A DNA stretch of 64,000 bases, taken from contig NZ_QQTO01000037.1 in NCBI RefSeq assembly GCF_003351345.1, positions 1 through 64,000 on the forward strand, given 5' to 3'. The translations under genes and the position numbers were made by a program. The notes beneath the pieces were generated by a model, which ran no database searches, had not been told where the DNA came from, and saw only the letters and a program-made list of their open reading frames with translations. The stretch is from Allobosea caraganae. GTDB lineage: Bacteria > Pseudomonadota > Alphaproteobacteria > Rhizobiales > Beijerinckiaceae. Positions 1-8,155 of this stretch are shown here, in pieces (the first letter of the stretch is position 1; each line of letters begins with the position of its first letter).

Positions 1-3000
1 TCGCCGGCGCCGCCGAGGAGGGTGTCGTTGCCGGCGCCGCCCAGGAGCGCATCGTCGCCCGCACCGCCCTTGAGCAGGTCGTCGCCGTCCTCGCCATGGA
101 GCGTGTCGTCGCCTTCGCCGCCGTCGACGATGTCGTCGCCGGCGCCGGCGGAGGCCGCGTCGTCACCAAGGCCGAGCAGGATCTCGTCCGCGCCTGCCGT
201 GCCGGTGAGGACGTCGTCGCCATCAGTGCCGATGATCAGCCCGGCATCATCCAGCACCGTGTCGTCGCGGAGGTTCAGGTTCTGGATGCGTTCGTCGAGC
301 GCGGCCGTGGTATCGGCGACGTCGTAAGCCGTCTCCTGCGTACCGTGATATTCCTGCATGTACTCGGCGAAGGCCTGCTGCTCGCCGAGCAGGGTCGAGC
401 CCGCCGGCGTGTTCGCCGCGACGACCGCGGCCGCCGTGAAGTCGAGCGCCTCGTCGACCGGGCCGGAAAGCCCGCCATCGGAGAGCAGATAGCGGAAGTT
501 CGCGCCATTCGCCTTCATCGGATAGCTGTCGCCGCCATTGGCGAGGAAGCTCAGCGTCACCACCGTGATCGCCGCCGGCGCGCCGGGAACCAGCGCGCCA
601 TTGTCGTAGAGCGCGACGGTGCGGCCCAAGGCATCGGTGAGCGCGATGTCGGAGATGCGGCTGCCCGGCGCCAGGTCCGGATCATAGGAGAACGAGACGC
701 CGCCGATCTGCGGGAAGCGGCCCTGGTTGCCGAGCAGGGCGACGCCGTGCTCCAGGATCGCCTTCAGCCCCGCGGCCGTGGTGTCGAAGGCCATCAGCTT
801 GTTGTCGAAGCGCAGCGAGTTCTCGATGTCGAGCTGCGAGACGCCGCCCTCCGGCTTGTCGACGTCCGGATTGGCCGGCGGCGGCAGCTTGTCGACCTCG
901 CCGGTGACCGGGTCGGGATCAGAGACCGTGCCGATCGGGGCGCGCAGGCCGCCGCCATTCTTCATCGAGACGACGAAGGCCGGGCTGGCCGCGCCGAGCG
1001 CGTCGCGCAGGGCTTCGGCATTGGCGTCGGCCGAGAGGCTGCCGAGATTGGTCTCCTCGTTGCGGATGATCGCGCGCTCGCCTTCGAGATAGACGTCGGT
1101 GAAGCCGAAGACCGTGCCGTCCTTGACGTCGATGACGTTCTGCACGGCGTCGGTGAGATCCTCGACCTTGTCGCCCTTGGTGCCTTCGGCGAAGGCTGTT
1201 TCGTCAAGGTTGTCGACGGTCGTGCCCCAGGCCTCGGCGACATTCTCGTCGGTCGAGGCATAGGCGCCGTTGATCGCGACGTCGTCAGTGAGATGATCGA
1301 CGATGATCTCGCCATTGGCGTCGAAATCGACCTTGAGGCGGCCGAGATAGGTGTATTCGCCGTCGGTGTTGACGATCAGGGTCGTCTTGCCGTCGGCGCC
1401 GGCCGTGACGAGCGGGTACTCGCCCTCGAAGGAGCCGTCATGGCCCGGGAACGGGGCCGCATCGTCGTCGCCGTCGCCGAGGCGGGTGTTGGAGCCGCCG
1501 GCCAGGATGATGTCGACGCCGCGGAGCTTGGTCGCGAGCAGCTGCTCGTTCTCGATCTGCTGCAGGTGCGACTGCAGGATGATCTTGTTGACGCCCTGGG
1601 CGATCAGCGCGTCGATGACCGGCTGGAGCTGCTGGGCGAGCAGGTCCATGTCGTCGACCTCGTTGCCGTCGCCGGGGAAGCCCTTCACCTCGGTTCCGGT
1701 CGGCGAGGAGATACGCTCGAGCAGCTGCGTCGTCGCGCCGACGAGGCCGATCTTCTCGCCGCCCTTGGTGACGATCGCCGACGGCGCGACGCGGCCCTTG
1801 AGCGTGGCAAGGTCCTCGGTGCCCGAGGCGACGTAGCGCGGGTTCATGTCGGCATCGGCCGAGAAGTCGAGGTTGCTGGAGAGATAGGCGAAGTTGGCGC
1901 CGGACCAGCCGGCGACCGAGCCGGGCGTGATCGCATCGCGCAGCACTTTCGAGCCGAGGTCGAAATCGTGGTTGCCGATCGTGGAGGCCTCGACGCCGAG
2001 CGCGTTCATGATGGCGATGTCGGCGGCGGCGACCGGCTGGTTGACGCCGGCGGCGATGGTCGAGCCGCTAGCCGCGTTGATCGCCTCGCGCACCGACGGG
2101 TCGGTGCCGGCGGCGATGAACGGGCCGGGCAGGAAGTTGTCGCCGCCCGACAGGATCAGCGTGTTGGCGAAGTCGTCGTCGAAGGCGTCGACCAGCGCCG
2201 CGAGGTTCTTGGCGGTCGAGCCCGCGAGCAGGCCGGCCTCTCCGTCCGAGAGATGCAGGAGCTGGAGCGTGAAGGCCGGCGCGGGCTCGGCGTCCTCCGT
2301 GAGGTCGAGGCCGATCACGATCGGGTCATGGTCGGAGACGCGGGCGATGATGTCCTCGGCGAAGATCGAGGGATCGCGCTCGTTGGTCGCAAGGTCGCCG
2401 TTGAAGTTGAGCTGGTAGTCGAGCGCGTCGGCCTCGTCGGCGTTGACGTGCCAGTCGGCGACACCGGTGACCTGGGCCGAGGCGCTGCCATTGGTCAGGA
2501 TATGGTCGAGCGAGCCGGTCTGGCCGTCGAAGACATAGCTGTAGCCGCCCGCGCCCTGGTCGGTGTAGCCGGCCTCCGTCAGGACGTCGATCGCGTCTTC
2601 CTTGTCATAGGCGTTGAGGTCGCCGAGGATGATCTTGTCGGGATCGGCATGGCCGGTCGGGTTGCTCTCCAGCCAGTCGGCCAGCGCCTCGGCGGCGAGC
2701 TCGCGCTGGTGGTTCCAGCCGCCATTGCCGTCCTTGATGTCGGCGTCCTCGCCGGTGCCCGAGCCGCTCTTCGACTTGAAGTGGTTCACGACCGCGGTGA
2801 ATTCGCCGCCGCTCGCGATTTCCTCGAAGGTCACGGCGAGTGCCGCGCGGCTGGTATTCTCGCCGTTGAAGACATGGCCGATCGTGCTCTGCGCCAGGAA
2901 CTCGGCGGAGAGGTCGCTGTCGTCGAGCACGGCGACCTCGCTGTCGAAGGAGACCCGGACCGAGGTCACGTCATAGATGAAGCCGACCGCGATCGCGTCG

Positions 3001-5132
3001 CCGCCGAGGAAGGGCGTGCCCGGCCGCACCCAATCGTAGGTGAACGAGCCGGAGACCGCGTTGAGCTGGTCGACGAGATACTGGATCGCGTTGCCGGAAG
3101 CGCCTTCCGCGAAGTTGTTCTCGATCTCGAGCAGGCCGAGCACGTCGGCGTTGAGCTCGAGGATGGTGTTGACCAGCTTGTCGGTCTGGCGCTCGAACTC
3201 GGCCAGCGTCTCGGCGCCGCGCGGCTCGAGCCCGATCGCGGTGTTCTGGCCGTTATCGAGGGTGGTGAAGTAGTTGAGCACGTTGAAGCTGGCGAGCTTC
3301 AGGGTGCCGCCGACATCCGGCGGGCTCGCCGGGCGCGGGTTTTGCGCGACGACGTCGTTGACGCCCGGGCCGTTCTCGACCGCATGCACGCGGAACTGGT
3401 CGAAGTCGAAGTCGAGCACGCCGGTCAGGCCGGTGATCGTGTCGCCCATGCGCGGGGCGGTGGCGGAGTTGTAGTCGCCGTCGACGACGGTGTTGTCGAG
3501 ATTGGGGTTCGAGGTGCTACGGCCATCGTCGAAGATGACCGAGCGCGAGGCGATGTCGCGGATATGCGCGTCGAAGCCGGAGACGCTGGCCTCGTGGTCG
3601 ACCGTGTAGGATTCCGGCCGCCCCCCTTGCGTCAGGCGGATCTCGCCGAACTGGTCGAGGTTGAACTGCTCGGTGATGGTCAAGGTCTCGGAGAAGCGGA
3701 CCAGCATGCCTTCATAGGCTTCGAGATTGGCGGTGTAGGTGCCGTTCGAGCCCTGCACGCCAACGCTCGGCAGGTCGATTGCGACCGCCATCGTATTGAC
3801 GTCGGCGACGGCGTCGGCCTCGACGATCGTGACGCTGGAGGCGTTGAGCTCGGTATTGCCGAAGTTCTCGGCCACCGTGCCGGTGACGCGCACCCGGTCG
3901 CCGATCTGCACGTCGGCTCCGAGGCTGGCATAGGAGACGAAGATGCCCTCCGAGGTCAGCACGTTGCCGTCCTGGTCGATCTGCTCCTCCTGCAGCCAGA
4001 AGCCGCCGAGATTGCGCCCGCCATCGGCATCGCCGTTCTGGAAGTCGCCGACCACGATGGCCTCGACCGTGACGGTCTGGCCGACCCGGGTGCTGGCCGC
4101 GCCCGTGCCCTGGACCGCGCTGATCAGCGTCAGGGCCGGGGCATCGCCCAGGACCGTGACCGCGCTGTTGCGCGAGGCCGAGCCGAGCGTGGCTGTGATC
4201 GTGAAGTTCTCGTCGGGCTCGGCGGCTGCGTCCGCGACCGCCGCGACCGTGAAGCTCGCCGCGGTCTGGCCGGCGGCGATGGTCACGCTGGCCGGCAGTG
4301 AAAGATCGTTCGCGCCGTCCGCCGACAGGGCGACCACCGTATCGGCCTCGGCCGGAGCCGACAGCGTGACCGTGAAGAGAAAGCTTTCGCCCTCGGCTTT
4401 GCTGGCATCGTCGACGACGAGCGAAGCGAGGCTCGGCGTTCCGCTCTCGCCGCCGATGGCGAAGCTCACGCCGGCAAGCGGCGATTGCGCATCGCTGAGG
4501 AAGGGCGCGTCCGGCCCGACGCCGTCGTTGTCCTGATTGCCGGTGCCGCTCTGGGCGAGCCAGTTGCCGGTGCTGTTGAAGGCCAAGAGCGCCGCGTCGC
4601 GCGTCGCGAAGGTGGAGCCCCCGAGCGCCGGATCGAAGGCGGCGACATCGGCTGCGTCGGTGCGGGGCAGCACCAGCGCGGTCTGGCCGGCGACGAGGCC
4701 GGTGCCGTCGAGCAGGCCGCTCGTGGTCGCGCCGTTGAAGCCGCCATTGTTGCTGGTCACGGCCGCGAGAAACGTGGTCGGCGCCGTCTCGGACGTACCG
4801 ATGAAGGCGAAGATCGATTCGCCGGAGACGTTGAGGTCGGAGGTGCTGTTGTTGATCGTGCCGAGATTGACGCCGCGCAGGCCGGCATTGATCAGGTCGT
4901 GAATCTCGACGACCGTGCCCGCCGGGATCTCGGCGCCCGTATTCGTCCAGGTCAGGCTGCCCTCGCCGGTGTTGAAGGCGCCGCCCGCGCCGACCGGCAG
5001 GCCGTTCCACTCATTGTCGCTGAAGCGGAGGACGGTGCCCGCCGGAATCGCATCAACCGCGACGAAGGCGAAGCCGTCATTTCCATCCCCGTTGAACCCG
5101 ACAAACGCAATCGAACCTGCACCGAGCGCCAT
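1..5132 (-). CDS. ExeM/NucH-type extracellular endonuclease fused to 5'-nucleotidase, RTX repeats (3' end outside window)
   Basis: About 1710 residues are visible; the C-terminus lies beyond position 1. Domains by approximate residue: 1-170, a lamin-tail-like beta domain (FSDNEW); 230-330, a Calx-beta-like domain; 335-465, an OB-fold segment typical of ExeM nucleases; 605-950, an endonuclease/exonuclease/phosphatase domain (ASFNVLNYF, LLEIENN, NHFKSKSG, GDLNAYDKED, SDHDP); 955-1560, a 5'-nucleotidase with metallophosphatase motifs LLHLSDGE, SGGDN, GNHDFDLG and a C-terminal nucleotidase half (NGGGLR, GLKAILEHGV); 1630 onward, GGxGxD calcium-binding repeats. There is no N-terminal signal peptide, and RTX repeats imply type I secretion through a C-terminal signal not seen here. 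The start is preceded by AAGGGAGA seven bases upstream. The likely role is scavenging phosphate and nucleosides from extracellular DNA (inference). The second metallophosphatase motif block reads GGSNT rather than the usual GGHTH. Confidence 0.9.
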   Translation of the reverse strand, partial: MALGAGSIAFVGFNGDGNDGFAFVAVDAIPAGTVLRFSDNEWNGLPVGAGGAFNTGEGSLTWTNTGAEIPAGTVVEIHDLINAGLRGVNLGTINNSTSDLNVSGESIFAFIGTSETAPTTFLAAVTSNNGGFNGATTSGLLDGTGLVAGQTALVLPRTDAADVAAFDPALGGSTFATRDAALLAFNSTGNWLAQSGTGNQDNDGVGPDAPFLSDAQSPLAGVSFAIGGESGTPSLASLVVDDASKAEGESFLFTVTLSAPAEADTVVALSADGANDLSLPASVTIAAGQTAASFTVAAVADAAAEPDENFTITATLGSASRNSAVTVLGDAPALTLISAVQGTGAASTRVGQTVTVEAIVVGDFQNGDADGGRNLGGFWLQEEQIDQDGNVLTSEGIFVSYASLGADVQIGDRVRVTGTVAENFGNTELNASSVTIVEADAVADVNTMAVAIDLPSVGVQGSNGTYTANLEAYEGMLVRFSETLTITEQFNLDQFGEIRLTQGGRPESYTVDHEASVSGFDAHIRDIASRSVIFDDGRSTSNPNLDNTVVDGDYNSATAPRMGDTITGLTGVLDFDFDQFRVHAVENGPGVNDVVAQNPRPASPPDVGGTLKLASFNVLNYFTTLDNGQNTAIGLEPRGAETLAEFERQTDKLVNTILELNADVLGLLEIENNFAEGASGNAIQYLVDQLNAVSGSFTYDWVRPGTPFLGGDAIAVGFIYDVTSVRVSFDSEVAVLDDSDLSAEFLAQSTIGHVFNGENTSRAALAVTFEEIASGGEFTAVVNHFKSKSGSGTGEDADIKDGNGGWNHQRELAAEALADWLESNPTGHADPDKIILGDLNAYDKEDAIDVLTEAGYTDQGAGGYSYVFDGQTGSLDHILTNGSASAQVTGVADWHVNADEADALDYQLNFNGDLATNERDPSIFAEDIIARVSDHDPIVIGLDLTEDAEPAPAFTLQLLHLSDGEAGLLAGSTAKNLAALVDAFDDDFANTLILSGGDNFLPGPFIAAGTDPSVREAINAASGSTIAAGVNQPVAAADIAIMNALGVEASTIGNHDFDLGSKVLRDAITPGSVAGWSGANFAYLSSNLDFSADADMNPRYVASGTEDLATLKGRVAPSAIVTKGGEKIGLVGATTQLLERISSPTGTEVKGFPGDGNEVDDMDLLAQQLQPVIDALIAQGVNKIILQSHLQQIENEQLLATKLRGVDIILAGGSNTRLGDGDDDAAPFPGHDGSFEGEYPLVTAGADGKTTLIVNTDGEYTYLGRLKVDFDANGEIIVDHLTDDVAINGAYASTDENVAEAWGTTVDNLDETAFAEGTKGDKVEDLTDAVQNVIDVKDGTVFGFTDVYLEGERAIIRNEETNLGSLSADANAEALRDALGAASPAFVVSMKNGGGLRAPIGTVSDPDPVTGEVDKLPPPANPDVDKPEGGVSQLDIENSLRFDNKLMAFDTTAAGLKAILEHGVALLGNQGRFPQIGGVSFSYDPDLAPGSRISDIALTDALGRTVALYDNGALVPGAPAAITVVTLSFLANGGDSYPMKANGANFRYLLSDGGLSGPVDEALDFTAAAVVAANTPAGSTLLGEQQAFAEYMQEYHGTQETAYDVADTTAALDERIQNLNLRDDTVLDDAGLIIGTDGDDVLTGTAGADEILLGLGDDAASAGAGDDIVDGGEGDDTLHGEDGDDLLKGGAGDDALLGGAGNDTLLGGAG

Positions 5133-5641
5133 GGCTGAATCTCCCTTTTCTAGGTCATTGGAAATGCCAGGCAAACGACGAGACCGGCGCGGCAGCTGGT
5201 CATGCCACGCGTTCACGCTGCGCCAGGCAGAGTGTTAACCATTCGTAAGTGAATCAATAGAAAGCGCAGATGACAGATCAATGAAGGGCAAGCGCCTGCA
5301 GATCAGCGAAATATTATCTGGCTATATGGTTTAAATTATAAATAACCAGTTATATGGCGGCAAATCCGCCATATAGACCATCATAATTGATGGGGACTGG
5401 ATGTAATTATGTAGGAAATTCCGCAATATTGGCAAATTCAATAGAGTAGACGCAGATGCGCCGCCAACACCCCAGTATAGCCGCCCGCCGGATGATCGGG
5501 CAGCACTGGTCGGCCCCGGTCCCGCGCTCTGCGACGCTGGGCCGGCGAGGGTTCGCCCTCATCTCGATATCGCTCTTGGCCCGGCAGGCAGAGGAGCGCC
5601 GCCGAGAGGCGCCGCAATCAGGCCCGCCCGACGATAACGTG
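5133..5641. other. Gene-free upstream region, AT-rich in the middle
   Basis: I see no convincing gene here. The part from about 5230 to 5450 is much more AT-rich than the surroundings and should hold the promoter of the RTX nuclease. It contains a perfect inverted repeat at 5351-5375 (annotated separately). A short plus-strand frame at 5456-5659 starts without a recognisable ribosome binding site and looks like non-coding GC-rich sequence. Confidence 0.6.
5351..5375. promoter_or_regulatory. Perfect inverted repeat upstream of the RTX nuclease
   Basis: TATATGGCGG, a CAAAT loop and CCGCCATATA form two perfect 10-base arms. A further TATATGG copy lies at 5323-5329, so the motif recurs three times within 53 bases about 220 bases upstream of the nuclease start codon. 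It could be an operator for a dimeric regulator or an RNA hairpin in a long leader. No T tract follows, so a terminator is less likely. Confidence 0.45.
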
Positions 5642-5932
5642 TCAGCCGTCGTTCGATGAATTCAGTTCGCCCGGCTCCAGGCCACCATCGCCGGTTTCGG
5701 CGAGGCCGGCAGCCTGCCGCAGCGCATCGTTGATGCGATCCTGCCAGCCCGGGCCGCCGCTCTGGAAATGCTCCAGCACAGCGGTATCGATCCGCAGCGA
5801 AACCGCCTCGCGCGCGCCAGGGATCACAGGCCGCTTGTCGAGCGAGACGGGCGCTTTCGGCGCAGCAGGCTTGAACAGCGCTTCGGCCTTGTCGCGCGCG
5901 TTCACTGGCCGGCGGGTTCTGTCATGTGTCAC
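5642..5932 (-). CDS. Orphan BrnA-like antitoxin
   Basis: A 96-residue protein whose central segment (VSLRID...VLEHFQSGGPGWQDRINDALR, about residues 44-72) matches the BrnA antitoxin family, a ribbon-helix-helix-like DNA-binding and toxin-neutralising fold. BrnA normally sits directly downstream of brnT, a RelE-fold RNase toxin. No brnT-like frame is present here; the gene instead follows an XRE regulator by 41 bases on the same strand. The start is GTG with AAGGAAG upstream. The N-terminus is longer and more basic than in typical BrnA. It is probably a remnant or solitary antitoxin that may still bind DNA; loss of the toxin is an inference. Confidence 0.65.
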   Translation of the reverse strand: MTHDRTRRPVNARDKAEALFKPAAPKAPVSLDKRPVIPGAREAVSLRIDTAVLEHFQSGGPGWQDRINDALRQAAGLAETGDGGLEPGELNSSNDG

Positions 5933-5973
5933 GTACAGCTTCCTTGCTCTTCCTGCTCATGATGCGAGGCTGA

Positions 5974-6408
5974 TCATGGCAGCTTCGCCTTACCCTTCCC
6001 ACGCGCTTTCGCGAACAGCGCCGGCTCATCGGTGAGCGCGTCCCGGCGGGCCGCTTTCTCCTCGCCGCTGGCGTCCACGCCGACCAACGCCCGGTCTGCC
6101 GCCTTGACGGCCTTGCGGCGCGCGTGATCGGCGCTGGCTTGCACTTGCTCGGTCGAAGCAGGCGCAGCCGCCGTGGGCGCCACCATGCCCTTCCTGAGCC
6201 TCACACCGGGGCCTTCGCCATTCTCCGCGACGAAGATGACGCCGGCTGCCTCGAGAGCGGCACGCATCTTGTCGACGCTGCTCATGCGCGCGTCCTGGCC
6301 CGCCTCGAAACGGTTGACCGTATTGGCGCCCACATCCGCCTTTTCAGCGAGTTGCGTGGTGCTCCAGGCGAGGGCGGCGCGGGCCATACGGCATTGAACT
6401 GGCTTCAT
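5974..6408 (-). CDS. XRE-family helix-turn-helix regulator with extended C-terminus
   Basis: A 144-residue protein. Residues 1-70 form a Cro/C1-type helix-turn-helix (ALAWSTTQLAEKADVGANTVNRFE) followed by the 'LEAAGVIFVAENGEGPGVRLRK' tail typical of small alphaproteobacterial XRE regulators. From about residue 75 the protein is low-complexity, Ala/Lys-rich and ends in a KGKGKAKLP tail, which is unusual and may be disordered. It lies upstream of the BrnA-like gene, probably co-transcribed. The putative promoter (-35 TTGATT, -10 TAAATC, 17-base spacer) ends about six bases before the ATG, so the message may be leaderless. Confidence 0.75.
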   Translation of the reverse strand: MKPVQCRMARAALAWSTTQLAEKADVGANTVNRFEAGQDARMSSVDKMRAALEAAGVIFVAENGEGPGVRLRKGMVAPTAAAPASTEQVQASADHARRKAVKAADRALVGVDASGEEKAARRDALTDEPALFAKARGKGKAKLP

Positions 6409-6414
6409 TTGGCA

Positions 6415-6443
6415 GATTTATCACCAAATTCGGTTAAAATCAA
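6415..6443 (-). promoter_or_regulatory. Putative promoter of the XRE gene (leaderless geometry)
   Basis: Minus-strand -35 TTGATT (6443-6438), a 17-base spacer and -10 TAAATC (6420-6415). The start codon begins at 6408. The overlapping GGTTgATTTTaACC (6445-6432) has dyad character and could be an autoregulatory operator. This is read from sequence only. Confidence 0.4.
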
Positions 6444-6522
6444 CCCGAACATGAAATGATGCGAATGGGGCTTTCACCACCATGAGGAGCTCCCATTGCC
6501 TTCGGTCGCGATTGCGCGCTCA

Positions 6523-6565
6523 CTAGATCGCCGTGCGTCCTATCGGACGCAAAGTGGCGATCTAG
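6523..6565. repeat. Two-tier hairpin (CTAGATCGCC...GGCGATCTAG)
   Basis: Outer arms CTAGATCGCC (6523-6532) and GGCGATCTAG (6556-6565) enclose an inner hairpin GCGTCC-TATC-GGACGC. On the plus strand it is followed by GCTTTT, so it could terminate transcription, or it may be the left part of a dispersed repeat that continues at 6581. Confidence 0.5.
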
Positions 6566-6580
6566 GCTTTTGTTATTGCA

Positions 6581-6630
6581 TCGGATTGTTCCGAAAACCG
6601 GATTCCACTTTTCGGTCCGATGCTCTAACG
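6581..6630. repeat. Dispersed palindromic repeat, CCGAAAACCGG family, copy 1
   Basis: TCGGATTGTTCCGAAAACCG continues into a TTTTCGG...CCGATGCTCT partner. The same CGAAAACCGG...GCTCT core recurs at 26814-26887. Elements with this core are familiar intergenic repeats in Hyphomicrobiales genomes. Confidence 0.6.
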
Positions 6631-6675
6631 GGAGAAAGAGGGGCTTGGGGCGAGGCGCTTGGGAGGACCAAGGCG

Positions 6676-6768
6676 ATGAGCGACCTTCTCATCCTTCAAA
6701 TCATCTCGGCTGTGATGGCGCTCGCCATCGGCTTCGGAATCTATGTCTGGACCGCCACGCACCGATGA
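6676..6768 (+). CDS. Candidate 30-residue single-pass membrane protein
   Basis: A short frame, MSDLLILQIISAVMALAIGF and ten further residues, begins at 6676 with GGGAGG ten bases upstream. A hydrophobic stretch of about 20 residues is followed by a short Trp/Arg end, which is the usual shape of a small single-span membrane protein. There is no clear partner: it lies in a gene-poor region between a palindromic repeat and a decayed ParB-like frame. I do not recognise the family. Coding status rests on the ribosome binding site and the membrane-segment pattern only. Confidence 0.45.
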   Translation: MSDLLILQIISAVMALAIGFGIYVWTATHR

Positions 6769-6804
6769 GTGCGGTCGCCCGCCGGCGAAGCTCGTGGGAT
6801 ACCC

Positions 6805-6999
6805 CGTCTGCGCCGCCCGCTCAGCCGGCGACAGCTCGACCCGGCAGAGATTTTCGTCGATCATCGGCAGTTCGGCGCGAAGGTCATCATCCTCCACCAC
6901 GGCACACGGGATGGTCTCCAGGCCGATCTTTTCGAGCGGCGCGCCGGCCGACTTCGTACGCCTCGCCAGCGATGCCGTTAGTCTCGCTCACGTTTTCAA
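6805..6999 (-). pseudogene. Remnant of a ParB-like (ParB/Srx fold) domain
   Basis: One minus-strand frame reads KIGLETIPCAVVEDDDL then RAELPMIDENLCRVELSPAE, which closely follows the end of ParB N-terminal domains ('LGW..IPC.VV.DDD..AEL..IDENL.R.ELSPAERA') found in plasmid and integrative-element proteins. Upstream in the same frame a stop appears near 6993, while another frame carries SSIENVSETNGI, similar to the preceding 'L..SI..VG..NPI' block, so at least one frameshift separates them. After AERAAQ the similarity ends. The gene therefore looks truncated at both ends. It supports the idea that this stretch was once part of a mobile element. Confidence 0.55.
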
Positions 7000-7074
7000 T
7001 CGATGAGAGGCGCTGTAGGCTCTTGCCTGGCGCCGACAGGGATTGCGCGTCGACAAGACAGCGAAGGAGCAACC

Positions 7075-7425
7075 GTGCCTGGCAGGCGGCGAATGGTTGT
7101 CATCGCGGTGATCATCGCCCTAACGGCGACACACGCGACGGCGGCGGAAACAATCATAAGTTACAAGGCGGCGAGCAAAAGCCCCCCATTCGGGATCAAG
7201 GCGGACGTCAAGTCATGGCAGATCGAATGGAAGTGCGATGTCGCCAAGGTGCAATACAATATCGTTCCCTTCTCACTCTCGAACCCTGATAACGGACATC
7301 TGATCGACGCGTTTGTATCGACCTCCGCGACAGGTCAGGGCACTACGATTCGCACCGATAAGGGAAGGTTTCTGATCGATACCGACGGCAACAAATGTGA
7401 CGTGACAGTTTCGAAAATGGACTGA
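7075..7425 (+). CDS. Small secreted hypothetical protein
   Basis: I chose the GTG at 7075 because AAGGAG lies five bases upstream; this gives 116 residues. The N-terminus has basic residues (GRRR), a hydrophobic core (MVVIAVIIALTA) and a likely signal peptidase site after THATA-A, so the mature protein of about 90 residues is periplasmic or secreted. The mature part has two cysteines (KCDV twice), which may form a disulphide. An internal ATG at 7105 is the alternative start. I do not recognise the family, and the neighbours (decayed element, tRNA-Glu) give no functional hint. Confidence 0.6.
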   Translation: MPGRRRMVVIAVIIALTATHATAAETIISYKAASKSPPFGIKADVKSWQIEWKCDVAKVQYNIVPFSLSNPDNGHLIDAFVSTSATGQGTTIRTDKGRFLIDTDGNKCDVTVSKMD

Positions 7426-7553
7426 CCGCGTGAGAGACCAAAGGTCCCGGCTGAGCTGCGATGCAAATCAGATGATGCCGCTACAATCATGGGAAGTGCC
7501 AGGATCAGTGCCCTCATGCCGAATGTCTCCGTAACAGATTCCGGATGGGATAA

Positions 7554-7954
7554 TCAGCAAGGTCCACTCCTGGTAATCCGCGTGACGCACCAGCTATCCG
7601 CTGCGCCGCGCTGGTCGACCGCTTCCGTGTCGACCAACATACGGCATTGGAAGCTGCGGCCGACTGTCGGCGCGCCGTGGCTGCCAGGCATGACAATCGA
7701 CGTTGTCGACCCCAGCACCGCGAACGTGCGCCCGGCCCCCGCTGGGTAAGCGTCAGACGGAGACATGCCTGTGCGATGGCTCAAGTCGGCCATTGTGCCG
7801 CCAATCAAGCTATCGAATTCAGCGTCGCGCTGGGCGGCAGTTTGTTCTGCAGTCTGACAGCCACTCAAAATACGCCTAACGCCGCTCCAAAGAGCGCCGC
7901 TCTCAGGCGGATTGATACGTGCTTGAGTGGCGCGGCTGTGTGGCGCCGCGACAA
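7554..7954 (-). pseudogene. Apparent lipoprotein gene broken by a one-base deletion
   Basis: The downstream frame (7868 to 7554) begins LSGCQTAEQTAAQRDAE, a perfect lipobox without a signal peptide. The -1 frame immediately upstream supplies one: a basic stretch (RRH, K, R, R) then AALFGAALGVF, ending in a stop at a run of four T on the minus strand (7870-7867). One extra T would join them into a normal lipoprotein precursor of about 133 residues with a TTG start near 7954. The C-terminal part (CRMLVDTEAVDQRGAADSWC) looks like coding sequence. Either the gene is broken or the base is a sequencing error. Function unknown. Confidence 0.4.
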
Positions 7955-7978
7955 AATCAAGGCTAAACCCTTGATTTT
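7953..7978 (-). terminator. Rho-independent terminator after tRNA-Glu
   Basis: On the minus strand AAAATCAAGG, loop GTTTAG and CCTTGATTTT form a perfect 10-base stem ending in TTTT, starting three bases after the tRNA CCA end. Confidence 0.7.
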
Positions 7979-7980
7979 AA

Positions 7981-8055
7981 TGGCGCTCCATAGCGGAATC
8001 GAACCGCTCTTTCCGGCGTGAGAGGCCAGCGTCCTAACCGATAGACGAATGGAGC
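7981..8055 (-). tRNA. tRNA-Glu (anticodon CTC)
   Basis: A complete cloverleaf reads from 8055 down: acceptor GCTCCAT/ATGGAGC, D arm GTCT...GGAC, anticodon stem CTGGC/GCCGG with loop CTCTCAC (anticodon CTC), T arm AGCGG-TTCGATT-CCGCT, discriminator G and an encoded CCA at 7983-7981. A terminator hairpin follows at once. A second, 5'-half tRNA-Glu lies about 100 bases upstream on the same strand. Confidence 0.93.
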
Positions 8056-8155
8056 ATCTGTTCCGCGTCCTCATAAAAAGCCAATGAATAATAGCCAATT
8101 TTGAGAATACAGACCAAATTTGCTTTGCTTTTCAATACGTTAGCGGAAAAGGACT

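Noticed and set aside
96-4301. A 1401-codon open frame on the plus strand antisense to the RTX nuclease
   Set aside because: Its translation is Arg/Ala/Val/Asp-rich low-complexity sequence without domains, the usual shadow of a high-GC gene; the opposite strand encodes clear ExeM, 5'-nucleotidase and RTX motifs.
5456-5659. Short plus-strand frame upstream of the BrnA-like gene
   Set aside because: No ribosome binding site, no recognisable features, and it overlaps the 3' end of the BrnA-like gene.
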